Source: Bretschneidera sinensis (lineage: Eukaryota; Streptophyta; Magnoliopsida; Brassicales; Akaniaceae). Taken from it: DNA of 64,000 nt. The stretch covers positions 15,937,001-16,001,000 of the forward strand of contig CM043698.1 of NCBI GenBank assembly GCA_023935145.1. Reading direction: 5' to 3'. The notes under the pieces are model-generated. The model was not told the DNA's origin, did no database searches, and saw only the letters and a list, made by a program, of their open reading frames with translations. The position numbers and the translations under genes are program-made. Shown one piece after another: positions 47,393 to 60,178 of this stretch (position 1 is its first letter; each line of letters starts with the position of its first letter).

Positions 47393-50300
47393 TGTGATAA
47401 GCCAATAAGTTGCATTCCTGCAAAATTTCTTTACGATCCGTAAATTAACAGTGTTCTCTTTTCTTATAAAATTTTCTTTCAGTTTTTCCTTGTCACAATT
47501 TTGTACCATTCATTTTTATCATGTTAGATCTTTCTTAAATATTGATGCTATGTTTTTTATTTAAATCTCTTGATAGTATTCTATTTTGTCTTACGGCAAT
47601 GGAAGTGTTTGATGTACTCATTTTTTTTTATTTGCTGTGTGGTGGATAGTTTGCTAGCACCATTGGACTTATATTTTTATTGTTAAATCTATCATTCACA
47701 ACTTTCAGAGAAAACCATCCAGATGATGTTTTTTCGTCCATGGGGTTAATTATGATCTTGCTCTTGGAGGAACTTGAAAGTGGAGAGATTACTCCAGAGC
47801 TTCTCTCTCCACTATTGGATAGCGTAAGAAAGGGAAACAAGGTAAGATATCATTGGCATGACCATGTTTACTTGTTCCTTTTTCCTTTTTGTTGCTAATC
47901 TTTTGTATTGTTTACAGTTTTATTGATGTAATACTTGTTCTGTGTTTTTAGGATGCTTTACCTATTGCACAGAAGCTAGGAGAGAGAGTGATTGAAAATT
48001 GCTCTTCGAAGCTTAGACCATACATGATGCAAGCTGTGCGATATATGGGTTTTCCTTTAGACAATTATAGTGAAATTGTTGCTTCTTTATGCCAGAATCA
48101 CACAGATATGGTGAAACACAATGGAATTCATGCTTCTAAAGATAATGCTTCTGGAAATCATCTGGTCTGTATTACTTATCTATCATTGATGGTCTGTGGC
48201 TCTGTGCTTTTTATTTTTATTTTTTATTTGGTCTGTATTTTTACCATTGACACGTGTCATTTTACTGCATCATTTATCCGCTTTCTCTCTATGTAGTGAT
48301 AGTATCATGATTTTGTTCTTTTAGTGGCTTCTTAAATTATTTTGTAGTTTGGTTGTACCACATCACCTATCAAAGGCACTAGTGAATTATTAAATGTTTT
48401 TTGCCCTAGGATTATAAGTAGTCTTTTAGGTACCCCAAGACATTAATATCAAATTGCTTAGCCAAGGCCTTGAAGAGTATTTCTTGATGTTGCAAATACA
48501 TACATATGTTAATATGTTTGTGTGAGTAGATAAACATGTATGTTTCTGCGCGTGCATGCACACGTGTTTGTGTGTGCACATAATTATACATACTCCTATC
48601 TTAAGCGGAATGAAGGAGGCAAGTTATATATTTGAAATTTTGAATCATGTTAAACTTTATATTTATGTAACCTATGTCAATCAATTATGTTGAGAGTTTG
48701 ACCCGACTTTTTTCATTGCCAGCGTAGTCGAGTCCAAAACTGGGTCTAGTTACAAAGAAGTTGCATTTACCTAGACTTGCAAACTTGACAACCCTTCATA
48801 ACTTGTTTATTTAAACTTTTTATCTCTTTTTTTTTTCTTCTAAAGTCAGCAGGATGCTGTCTCCTTAAATGGATTCAGTTTCAAGTTTCCATCATTAGTT
48901 TGTCATTGATACTTTCCCCCCACAGAGAAAATACTGTCCTAAAGAAATGTGAATGTTTTTTCCCTCATTTGTTCCTATTAGAGAAAACTACTTTTTTCCC
49001 CCAAAAAAGTTCAGACCTAGAATGCTTGGAAGGCAATGTTGTTGTGATTCTGTAAAATTTTCCATTGTCAATCATGCATTGTTTGTAGGTACTCACTTAG
49101 CAAAGAAAATCAAGAAATAAGAATTTGTAATTTTGGTTGCATTGCTGCACAATATCTGTGAGATTACTAAACCACTATCCTTGGTTTGGATTTGAAGGTA
49201 ATTACACCTTTTAGTATAAGAGAATGTATGCTGAACTATGAGTCCTGTTCTGTTGATAATGTTTTAGGGCTTGATGATTCAATGCTGGTTTTTTTTTATT
49301 GTAATTTTTGTCATAATTGTTACCATAAATATGTATGTATTTGTGTGCATGTATTTATGCTTTAAGATAGTATAACCTAGTTGATGAGTGCTTTTCTTAC
49401 TTTGGTGTTTGTAGTTCATTGTCTATGAAGGTTTAATGATCCGTGCTTGCTGAGTATAGTAGGATATGTTCAGTCAACGTGACTAATCAGGGAATGCTTT
49501 TCAACGCATGTTCCAGGCAGATGATAGCAAGAAGCTGGAGAAAGCTGTGTCACATGAGCTGGTGGAGCTACCCAAGACATGTAATAGCGCGTTGATGAGC
49601 AAGTCTAAGAAAGATTTAACTGGAGAATTGCGTAGTAAGGTATCAATCAAGACTATCTTGACTCTTTTTTGAAAAGCAGATGGTCCTTAGGTATCTAAAT
49701 CTATTGTATGAGTTGATTTATCACTTTATTTCATGAATGATGTAGAAAAAAGCTTTTTCAGCTACATGCAGTACAAAGTTTCCAAGTACTAAAAATACTA
49801 GTGTGGTCGAGATTCCCAAAAGAAAATCCAAGAGATTGCAAACCCTCAAGAAAGAAGAGGTATTAGTTCTCAATTGCATTGTGGTTGAAGTGCACTTCTG
49901 AGAATTCTGATATGAGGAAATAGTAATGATCTTTACCTTATCAACTTGAGTCGGGGTGAAAGGGACGAATTACAAGGCAGAGAGGTTTGGTGTTTAAGAT
50001 GTGTATTCTCCCCTAATACGCATTTGTATTGGATGGGGGCAAAATAGATTTCTTTGTAATACAATGGTAAAACCTTGAGGGACATTTGATATATGCTGCA
50101 TGATTGCTTATTGAATGGTATTGTTGAACCTTCTAATTTGTTTAGGTATCATTGGGAACATCACATCTTAGAAGTTACTACAATAAAGCTGGAAAAAAAT
50201 GAGAAAGAAGGAAAACCTAACCACTGTTCCATTTTGCTTGCATATGATCTATGCATTATTTAGTTATTGGCTATGCTCTAGCTGAATAATAGTTTATCGG

Positions 50301-52274
50301 TTTATGTATTTTGGTGCATTTCGTCCTCTATTAAATGATTGCTTTTTCCATTTCAGGTTTCTGTGATGCAACATGATGATGAACATGTTGGTGACAAATT
50401 AATTGGTTCTGTCATTAGGGTCTGGTGGCCAGAAGATCAGGCGTAAGTACTTGATCTCTCTTCCCTGTATTCCAATCTCTGAAATGATTTTTTCTCCTCT
50501 GCTACTCATCCATAATTTTGTCAGCCATTTCTTGCTTTCAGTTGTTTTATATGATTAAGCTTTGGCTAAGATTACTCTAGTTCTCTCTCTCTCAGAACAT
50601 CTTTTTGACTGTGTGATAGCGAGTTTTACATATAATCATGTTTGAGATTTAATGCATATTATTTGCAATTGAGGGTGTTCTTGTGGCAGTAGCTTCCATT
50701 GAGGGCCTGAAGCCCACTTATGTGACCAATATACTTTGAGTGGAGGTGTTTGTGGCATTTTTGGAATCTCATCTTAAAGAGTTACATCTGTAAGAGATAC
50801 AAATATAGTTATATGAGTAAACTTCTTTAAACAGCCAAACTACTCTTATCACTGTGTAAAGTGAAGGGAAAAATGAAAGTACCATTCTATCATGTAGAGA
50901 AAGCTCACCAAATACCATGCATATCTGTATACCTAAGAGAAATTTTTTACTATGAAAATTTGCGAGGTCCTTCCCAGCATTGTGTTATTCCCATTGAGAA
51001 ACTGTTCGAAACTAGCAGCCTTACATAAAATATCTCTAGGGGTCTGAAATTTAGTGGCTACTTGGGGCATCAGTTTTGATAGTATACGCTCTAGATAGTC
51101 TGCTGCAATTGCTTTACTGAATTCAAGCTTTTGCATTCCCTTATCGTGTGCGAGTGGGGAGACAATGGTTCATACATAAGCATTAATGCATAATGCCTCT
51201 ATGCTTATATATAGTTTTTTCTGGAGTCATATTTGCTTTCATCATAAGATTGTAAAATTTTTAATGTTCAGTTTTTTATTTGCAGGTTCTACGAAGGTGT
51301 TGTAGATACATATGATTCTTTTAAGGAAGCTCACAAGGTGAGACTCATGGATGTGAGATGCATCAGTGTGCGCTTTCCTTCTTTATATGTTCACAGGGCA
51401 AATACTCACTGTTTTAATCTGTAGGTTTTATATGCTAATGGTTGTGAAGAGTTACTGTTACTTGGAAAAGAACGATGGGAGTTTGTTATTGATGCGAGTG
51501 TTCCAGATAGCGTGAGTTACCTTACTGAGATTTTACCTTCTACTCATGCAGTACTGTTTTTTTTTTTGTTTTGCTGGAAGCGTATGCAGTACTTTTACTA
51601 CCATCTATAAAGTGATACATTATGATTGGCAGGGAAAAAAAGTAGATAATCTTCCGGGTCCTGAGGCTCCATTGCAGTTGTAAGTCCCAAAAATTTGTTC
51701 ATGGTACTAGATCAGTTTTCTAATTTTTTGGTCTGCATGAACTATAACTTTTATGTTCATTTTGGAGATTTCGAATGTATTAATTTTAATTCCCTAATTG
51801 AGGAAATGAAATCAATTTTACTGTAAAAGGGTGAAATATCATGCTTATATTTCTTTTTACGCTAATGCTACTTCTCACAGATTTCGGAGATGTATGTCTT
51901 TTGTCAGGGGCAGAGGAACCTTGACTAAAAAAATCAAAGGCAGGACTGCCAACTCTGGTGGTAATCACATCAAGAATGCAATGGATGGTGCCAATTCTGG
52001 ACACAAAATACTCGAAAACATTGAAGAATTGGACTTTGACAGCAATATGGATTTAAACAGCGGAAAACTTAAAACTCGCATCAATGGAAAGGGTTCTGTA
52101 GGTGGTGCTGCCAGAAACTTTAAGGTTGAGTCATCCAAGATTAGTTCGAAATGCAAGGATGCTACACTGAAGATGGCCACGAGAATGATGAAAGCAACAA
52201 GAAGGGGGAAGAAGCCTACTGCAATGGAACTACCCAGGGAAAACCTGAGAATGCATCGAAAGGGAAATCGTTAG
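44766..52274 (+). CDS. PDS5: PDS5 homolog, sister-chromatid cohesion cofactor with Tudor domain
   Basis: Proposed exons: 44766-44870, 46539-46742, 46896-47077, 47709-47841, 47952-48164, 49517-49639, 49746-49859, 50357-50442, 51286-51337, 51425-51511, 51633-51679, 51881-52274 (579 aa). The N-terminal HEAT-type region carries signature stretches of plant PDS5C-type proteins: LDVKVSVASCINEIMRITA, PDAPYDDDQMKEIFHLIV, SRSYSKRVSILQNVA, FSSMGLIMILLLEELESG and LLSPLLDSV. After a basic linker comes a Tudor-like domain (about residues 373-430): LIGSVIRVWWPEDQAFYEGV, then YDSFKEAHKVLYANGCEELL. The tail is Lys/Ser-rich. PDS5 binds cohesin in the nucleus and modulates its stability. All introns are GT-AG; the exon 5 donor (CTG/GTCTGT) is weak and may be wrong. 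The central linker is short for the family. The last exon appears frameshifted near 52165 (see findings). Confidence 0.85.
47363..47388. repeat. (TA)n microsatellite in a PDS5 intron
   Basis: About 13 TA units between exons 3 and 4 of the PDS5 gene. Confidence 0.9.
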
Positions 52275-52562
52275 TTTCTCCCTAGGCATATAAATCTAGG
52301 ACTAGAGACAGACAGCGAAGGGTCAGTGGCTAGCAAAATGGTTTTTGTTGCTATATACTAAGTGATTGTCCTAACTCGTACATCACTGGTAAATATTGTT
52401 TTTGCTTAATTAACCTTAATTTTGGTGGGGTTACTGGGAAATCATTTTGGGCGTTTATATTATATGCTGTTTTGTATTGCATAGGCCTTAAAAGTGTATA
52501 CAATGAAACATTCTAATGGAATGAGTGCAAATGATGTGTAGTATTTGAGCTCTCACTCTTAC

Positions 52563-52700
52563 AGACGGAAAATTCTTGTTTGCCACGGGGCTTTGTGCAC
52601 CTTGCAACGGCATGAGAGAGAAATTCCTGTCATCAGACAGGCGTACAAGGCATTGGTCCATTAGACTCGTCCCGGACAAGAATTTCTCCACACCCATGGG
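52563..52700. repeat. Imperfect palindrome downstream of PDS5
   Basis: GGAAAATTCTTGT near 52565 is mirrored by ACAAGAATTTCT near 52677. The centre holds the perfect hairpin CCTGTCATCAGACAGG (52626-52641). The patch is GC-richer than its surroundings and sits about 290 bases after the PDS5 stop, possibly inside the 3' UTR. It could be a MITE remnant. Confidence 0.45.
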
Positions 52701-52819
52701 TTATGAATTTCCTCTTCTTTTCCGCTCTGTTGTGTGTGAGATGATTTCACAGATTTGTGTCGAAAGAATACTGACTTTTGAAACTGCGGACCCCATAAGT
52801 TTTGAAAGGTAACTTCTGT

Positions 52820-54560
52820 CTCCTATAATTTTAGTTATTGTCTTAGAAATAATATTTGTTTAGTTATTAAGAATGGATGAAGTTGTCATGGCACTTACCT
52901 TAGCTTGATGATGAAATATCTGAAATTGTGAAGACTTTAGATACAACTTGTTCTTTTAGTTAACTAATAAATTATAATTAGTGCTCACCCCAACAGCATT
53001 AGTGAAATTTAATTGATTGAGACAACAGCACTTAGGCCCTTCTCTTGGTTGTTTAATTGGTTTTATCCTTAATTCTACCACAAAATCATTCCTTTTATTG
53101 AAATTGTTAATATTATAATTATCATTAGATGGGTTCATCTTTAACTACCTAATTCCTATTATTGGACTAAACCTTCTTGGATCCCAACTTGTCATATTAT
53201 AAAACATTCAATTATTATATAGTATATCACATTATTAAAAATCTTCAAGAGTCTTGGTTGTAGCAGTTTCATGTATTCTTTAGTGTCTTACAATTTTACA
53301 AATGTTCATCACTACATAGACAATTCAATTTATGGAGCCCATTTAGGGCTCTTAAAACCAATAATAATAATTAATACATGTTTTGTTGATGCTTAACCAC
53401 CCAATTAAAAAAGGCCATCTAGCTTTATTATGGAGCCCATTTACAAAACCCTTTTGAACTTCAAAATTATTTTTTTATTTGATTGATTCTTAACCATGAG
53501 ATGAATTTGTCCTTCTTCTTTTAATTTATTTATATATTCTTTGAATAAATACAAATAAAAATGTGGTTATAAAACAAGATTGGGTTGATCTTTAGCCTTA
53601 AACAAGTATATGGGTGGGCCTCCCTTTTTGGAATATGCTAGGTAAGGGACAATATAAAATTCTCTCCTCCTTTTGCTCTCTAATGACACATCTAAATATC
53701 TCTAGTTAATAAAATTATTACTTTTTCTTGAGTTGACTAAATATAAATCCTTTAGGGTGAAAAGCAGGCTCCTCTTTTTCTATTATATTGAGAGTATTAC
53801 ATTATTAAATCCTTGAGGGTAAAAAATTTAGGTTTTTTTTTTTTATAAATATTTTTAATTTTTAATTATTTTTATAAACCGTTTTTAATAAGTGTCTGGC
53901 CTAACTTCTATCTACCCTTCAATAGACTAAATTAATTTTCTATAAATGTTAAGTTCCATTCACTGTTTCTTTAGTAATTCATTTTCCTGTTAACTTCTGT
54001 CTACCCTTTCCTTCAAGCTAGTTTGTTCTAATTTGTGCAGAAGTGACAAAAGATGTTTGTTTGTTAACAAATACAAGCCAACATGGAATATGACACGAAA
54101 AGGGTTTGTTGTTATATATATATATATATACATAATTAGAATCTAAATGTGGATGCTTAATTCTGATTCCACCTTTGCCAAATTTTTTAGTTGGAATAGA
54201 ATTTTTATTGATTGATTGACAAAATGAAAACGGAATTTCATATAAGAGTTTTGGATAAAAAAACATGTGATTTTGTGTTTTTTAATTTTTAACCTCACTT
54301 AAACTTGAAGCAACATATTTTGAGTAAGATAATGTTACAATTAATAAGGTTAGAGCCATGGTTTATTTTTATTTAGCAGTGACAAAAATAAAATAAAAAT
54401 AAAAAAAAGATCATTTAGTCTTACCCTTTTGATTAAGCAAAAATATAAATATGTTACACTCATTTTGATCCATAGTGATGAGCCATTTATTGAATATAAA
54501 TATATTATTATATTATACACCAAATTTGTTTGTGGTTTGGTTTATAAAATGCTGTGGTAA
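52820..54560. other. Gene-free AT-rich spacer
   Basis: No coding region, repeat pair or RNA gene recognised. There is a (TA)n run at 54113-54130. Confidence 0.45.
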
Positions 54561-54869
54561 ATACTACCATATGTGTCGTGTGCTGTTATATGGGTGGAAT
54601 TGAGGTGTAAAGATATGCCTATCACCTGAAGAAAAGTGGGGATGTGATTGGTACAAGACAAGGACATATACCTACAATCTTTTGTCCTTGCCTAAGAGTC
54701 AGCTTTACTAAAGCTATATACTATTACATACCCAATATTTTAAGTCATAGCACAAAACCCTAGCATATTTTCACTTGAATTGGTTTTGTTCTTATCAACG
54801 TATATTTGTAATATTAGTTTCTCATAGTTTTTATGTTTTTGTTTTTTAATTACTTTTGTTTTTTAATTT

Positions 54870-55716
54870 ATTATAACTTTAGCTTTTCTATCGTTACTAG
54901 ATTTTAGTTCTTGTATTAATCTTTCACAATACATCAATAATATATGAGTTTATTTTCAATTTTTTTTTATTTTAACATAGTATCAAAACTATTGATATTC
55001 ATTTGAAAATCGTCTTTTAAGTTTTCGTAATTTCCATGGGTGGCTTAATGCCGCTCGTCTGGATATAGCCTTTATAATATTTCAGATTTTATTTTTTTTA
55101 CCACTATAAATCAATTTACACCGAAAAACATTGACCGAATCAAGCCCGACGATTTATTTCTTCTCTGTTATATATACTCCTCAATCCGCGATTATGTTCC
55201 TGTCAAGCTCCACGACCCAAGATTCCACTCCGAGTCCTGCCAAGCTCCACCAACCATGATTGCGCTCCGGGTCCCTGTCAACCACGTGTTCCGTCACGTC
55301 AACTGACAGTTTAGTCATTACGTGTTTCGTCATGTCAGCTTTCAAGTTCCATCTTGAATCTAAATAATCCTCTTATTTACTTATCCCTCGGTAATCCTCA
55401 CTAAATCTTGTGAAGGGGCTCATAACCTTGATTTTGTTTTGACCCATATTTGGGTTCTTTTCTTGTTTCCAACAATGTCACATACAATGAAGTGAGCTTG
55501 CATGTGAGAAAGAGTTACTTCTACAGAGTTCTTCGTCAAAACTTGGTATCAACCATTCTCGACTGCTTCTTTGATTCAGTTTACAAACTCAAGTTAGCAT
55601 CCACTTTATCAAGGTTTTGTATTCTTAACCTCTCTAAATATAGTCTTGTATTAGCCTTTCACAATAAATCAATAATACAAGAATATCCTCGTTGATATCT
55701 CTTTTATTTTAACAGT
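54870..55716 (+). mobile_element. Degenerate short LTR-type (Copia/TRIM-like) remnant
   Basis: Two related stretches end in TTTATTTTAACA-type sequence: 54880-54979 (TAGTTCTTGTATTAATCTTT, CACAATACATCAATAATA) and 55615-55716 (TAGTCTTGTATTAGCCTTTC, ACAATAAATCAATAATAC). The first is followed directly by TAGTATCAAAAC, a decayed version of the TGGTATCAGAGC primer-binding site of plant Copia elements. This is what a 3' LTR edge plus PBS and a second LTR edge ~730 bp later would look like in a miniature (TRIM) element. LTR starts were not delimited and no coding capacity remains. Confidence 0.5.
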
Positions 55717-55719
55717 TCT

Positions 55720-56660
55720 CTCTCCAAGTTATATTCAAAATCTTTTTTTTTACCTTCTTTCATTTTAGCAAAAAATAATATTATTCATGTAACCCATCTT
55801 CATTACATTCCAATATATGGACTCAAATCATGTATAATGAGGTTAAAAGGTGTTATGCTAATCTAGATTTAGCAACCTAGTTAATCCTATGCTATCTTCT
55901 TTGCATGTTTTAAACAGTTGTAAGCATGATTAGTGATATAAGAAGAAAGCAAAACTATAAGTGTCAGGCGACCATCTAGTAGTTAAGTTGGTAAAGTCAT
56001 TTATTATTGTACGAAAAATTTAAAATAAATATTCTGCTCACATCGGATATTTGAGATATAAGAGAAAGGAGAGTGTTGTGTAGCATGTTAGTTCAATGGG
56101 CCTCCGTGAACAACAAAAAACAACGAAACTGTGAGGTATCATATGCGCTATTAGAGTTTAAATCTAGACTTTAGGGGTTTATCCCTTGTATCATTCATTA
56201 AAAAAAATGTATTACCATTTAATTATTACAACGTTTATGATAATCTTGTGGGACAATATTAATTGTCCATTAACCAAAAAAAATCAAATAGGAAATTTAA
56301 TTAAAATAAATATATATTTTTTTGGTTTATAGGAGATCGATCCTACCCTAATTTTAGTGTGACTGGTATTCGATCTCAGATCTTTTTAAGATGACATTAC
56401 CAGCTATATTAATTAGCATACGCAAAATAAATACTTCGTAATTTGACACTTCTTCAAAAGTCCAGACTTTGCTTAGAGAAAATATCGTCAATTGTCCTCT
56501 AATATAGTGAAATAATATACTTTTCTCTTTTTTTTTTAAAAATATTCTATAAAAAAATCCAAACAAAAAGTTGATGAATCAATAATATTCATAGGTAAAT
56601 CTCACCCTACCCTTCATCTTTTCTGAAAGGAGAAAAAGAAAATATCAACTCTACTGCTAA
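55720..56660. other. Gene-free spacer
   Basis: AT-rich; nothing supported. Confidence 0.4.
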
Positions 56661-56666
56661 TAAAGA

Positions 56667-56670
<4 letters not shown>

Positions 56671-56720
<50 letters not shown>
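56671..56720. repeat. (AT)n microsatellite
   Basis: About 25 uninterrupted AT dinucleotides. Confidence 0.95.
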
Positions 56721-56723
<3 letters not shown>

Positions 56724-56992
56724 GACTAAAATTTGGTGTCCCCTCTTTCTCTTTTTCCTTGATATCTCCAGTGATAAGATTCTATACAGTGACTAAAATT
56801 TTGCCACTTTTCATTGACTGGAATCACCAAATTTTCACTAACTTCCACACAAATATTGTTGAACTAACACTGTCATGTTTCCCTTGACATGGAAAAACAC
56901 GTAGGCCATACAAATTAATCTTTAGATTGATCAGGAGCCATTCTCATGTGTGTTACTATGGAGAGAATCATATATTAGTGTCATGATCATAG

Positions 56993-56998
<6 letters not shown>

Positions 56999-57066
<68 letters not shown>
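56999..57066. repeat. Compound (CT)n(AT)n microsatellite
   Basis: About 19-20 CT units run directly into about 13-14 AT units. Confidence 0.95.
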
Positions 57067-57068
<2 letters not shown>

Positions 57069-57624
57069 TTGTTTCAGCAGCATATTTTTTTAATATATAT
57101 TCATTGAGGGCTATACAATTAATTTTTGAAGTATGTGAACAAAAATCAATTTTTGATTTTTTTATATGATGATGAGTAACTTTACTAATTAAGTTATTCT
57201 GTATTAACATTCTAAATAATCTAAATGAGCAGTTAGCACGAGTAGGATGTGAGTTATACTCCAATTCATTCAAATTAATTTGCATTCTCAAACACCAAAC
57301 ATGGCCTTAGAATATCCCATGTGCTTAACCATATGGGAAACATCAAGAAAGCATATATACTATTAAGGGCAAAACATTATAGGGAATCGGCCGGCTAATT
57401 CACACTAAGCAAAAACTGTAGTGCAACTATATTTTGAGAAGATGCACACCTTGGCATGCATGCATGCATTAATTAGGGTTTAACAAAATTCAATGCAGAG
57501 TTATAGTACAATAATTAGGGTTTCTTGGAAAGTTCTCATGGGAAATTAAAAATGAGAGATTGTACTAACTAGCATAGCATGTATTTCTATCTTCAATTTA
57601 GTTAGCTATAAGCATAATTCTGAG

Positions 57625-58016
57625 GACGTTTGGTATTACTTAAACGAAGATTAAATCAATTTTTTAAAATGGATTGAAAATTTAAGTAGATTTGATTGTT
57701 TGGATAATGTTATTAAATATGGTTTTTGGTTGTCAAAATACCAAAAAAAAACTATACTACTTTTGGGTAGATAATGGATAAAAATGGAGTATAAAAGCTT
57801 TGTAATTATCTGAAAAATTGAATGATAAATAAATCTTTTCTTAAATGACACTAAATGACAATTTAAATAAATATTCAATCGTCACCAAAAAGACTATAAT
57901 TATAAAAAAAGCGGGAAATTAAATCGATAATTTTATGTGCCACTATAAAAACCAAAATTAAGGCATAGATTAAATCTAAGATGATTTAATCTTTATTTAA
58001 AATTTATCCAAACGAC
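57625..58016. mobile_element. ~390-bp MITE with terminal inverted repeats
   Basis: The left end GACGTTTGGTATTACTT with AAGATTAAATCA is matched by the reverse complement of the right end (GTCGTTTGGATAAATTTT, then AAAGATTAAATCA). The interior is AT-rich and non-coding. No clear target-site duplication. Confidence 0.65.
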
Positions 58017-58749
58017 AAATATATAAATAGTATTGATCCTTTGAGATTCATCAAATTGTAATATAATTATAAATATTAAATTGATACATTGATACATTGA
58101 ACATGGTTTCAAAAAACTAATACCGCATCCAAATTAGAAAAAAAAGAAAGAGAAGATGTGACAACAAAATGTTGCTAGATGGATTTAAAGTGACATATTG
58201 TTTGCTATTGCAATAGTTTTGGTTTATGATTATTAAAATTGATTTTGAAAAAGATTATGGTAAATCAGATGTGGATTTCAAAGTTTTTTTTGTGTTTGGT
58301 AAGACAATCATGAAAACAATTGTATTGGGTGTATTGATTGATATATTTATTTTCTTAGAAACCCATCTTCAGTTTTTTTTTTCTTTTTGAAAAATCATTT
58401 AAAAATTATTTCATAGACCTTATCAAACAGGACCTTAAGATAGTTAGATCTCATTTTCAGGTCTCACGCGTATTCATTAATCAGAAACAGTAGTAACTAG
58501 CTATCATCATACTTAATTAATAATTAGTTGTTATATGGTCATGATTCTATCGACAAAGAAAAACGCATGAGAATTTCCGAGAGAAACTAATAGATCATTA
58601 TAAAATTGCTATATAACATTCCTGCATTGTGACTCAAATCTTGTGCATGATCCATGCACATGTCATATCTTGATTTTTCTTGATTTGTCTTTTTTCCCTT
58701 CTCAATGAGATAGCAAATTAAAGAAGGCATGGAATGATCATAGCCATTT

Positions 58750-58752
<3 letters not shown>

Positions 58753-58820
<68 letters not shown>
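58753..58820. repeat. (TA)n microsatellite
   Basis: Uninterrupted run of about 34 TA units; a second run of about 14 units follows at 58896-58924. Confidence 0.95.
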
Positions 58821-58821
<1 letters not shown>

Positions 58822-58892
58822 CTAAGATGAATCCAAGATTTCAAAATATTCTCATTGGGAAGCAAATCCTTTTAAATTAGGATTATGAAATG

Positions 58893-58927
<35 letters not shown>

Positions 58928-59654
58928 TTTTAATTTTTGGGTAATTGCAAGGTAATGAACATGAAATATAGATTTCTTTAAAAGAAAATAAAAAATGAGT
59001 TATACAATTAGAGGTAACTTTTTCCCATTCATTATCCCTCCCCACCTAAGTGTGAATGAGATTTGATTTATAATTTTACGTAGAATGACAAACGATTTTA
59101 CCAATTATATGACACTCACAAATTTTTTTATAAAAAAAAATAAGAAAATGATAAAAAAAAATTATCTTAATAAATATTATTGATATGATTATAAGTTTAT
59201 ATGCCTGATAGTGCAAACAAATCACCACAATAAAAGTTGTTTTTGGATATGACCTCATAATCTAAGCACACGTGTCTATAGAACTAATACGCATAAATCA
59301 TAATTACATATAGATCAATGCAATTACCTGATGTTTGGCCTGAACAATTAAATTGGTATCCTTTAGATATTTTTTTTTTTTGGTAAAAATATGTAAAGGA
59401 AGAGACTGCCTATTTTATTAATGTTGTGTGAGTAATTGTACAATCAAGTTAGATACAAATATTAATTTATGTTAAATTATCGGAAAAATTCTGCCCCACT
59501 TTACTGTAATAAAATGGTTTAAACATAAACACTCATCTTAATCACCCAACTAAGCCTTTGATGGTATCCTCTAGAATTTGGAAGCTGTTACAAAGGCCTA
59601 TCACCTTTACATTAGTATTTCTCCACCTTATGATCAATTGCAACAGTTGAATGT

Positions 59655-60048
59655 TAGTCTCCGTTTGGAATCAAATGGACATAAAATTCATTTCATTTCC
59701 GTATGAATTGAAAATAAAATTTATTTAAAAATAAATTGAAACAATTTTTTATGTTCGGTTTTCTTTTGTTAGTTTGTAGATTTGAAATGTTTGGAATAAA
59801 TAAAGAATTCAAAAGATTAGGGAGAGGAAATGATAGTATTTTGATCAATATAACTTTGTACTCTTCATTTTGTTCAATTAATTTATAAATTCTATCAATT
59901 TTGATAAAATTTGCAACAGGCTAACTCAATTCCATTAGTGAATTCATTTCTGAATGAATTTCATAAAAAAAATTTGTTCCAAATATAACAAATGTAAAAT
60001 TACAAACGAATTTCACAAAAATTATAAAATTCACTTGTTTCAAAAACA
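59655..60048. mobile_element. Possible MITE
   Basis: CTCCGTTTGGAATCAAATGG at the left and several inverted counterparts at the right (TTTGTTCCAAATATAAC, TGTTTCAAAAACATCC) suggest a GTTTGGAA-type element. The ends are imperfect and the boundary is uncertain. Confidence 0.35.
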
Positions 60049-60178
60049 TCCTAAAAAATCCCCATTAACAAATATATGATTATCAATTAAATTGTTTCCT
60101 TTGAAAAATATATTGCCTTAATACTATTATTTTCAAAATACGTTGAATGAAAAGAGTCAACATTTCCAATTACATATA

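Noticed and set aside
51965..52180. Minus-strand open frame across the PDS5 last exon
   Set aside because: Shadow of the basic Lys-rich exon; nothing family-like.
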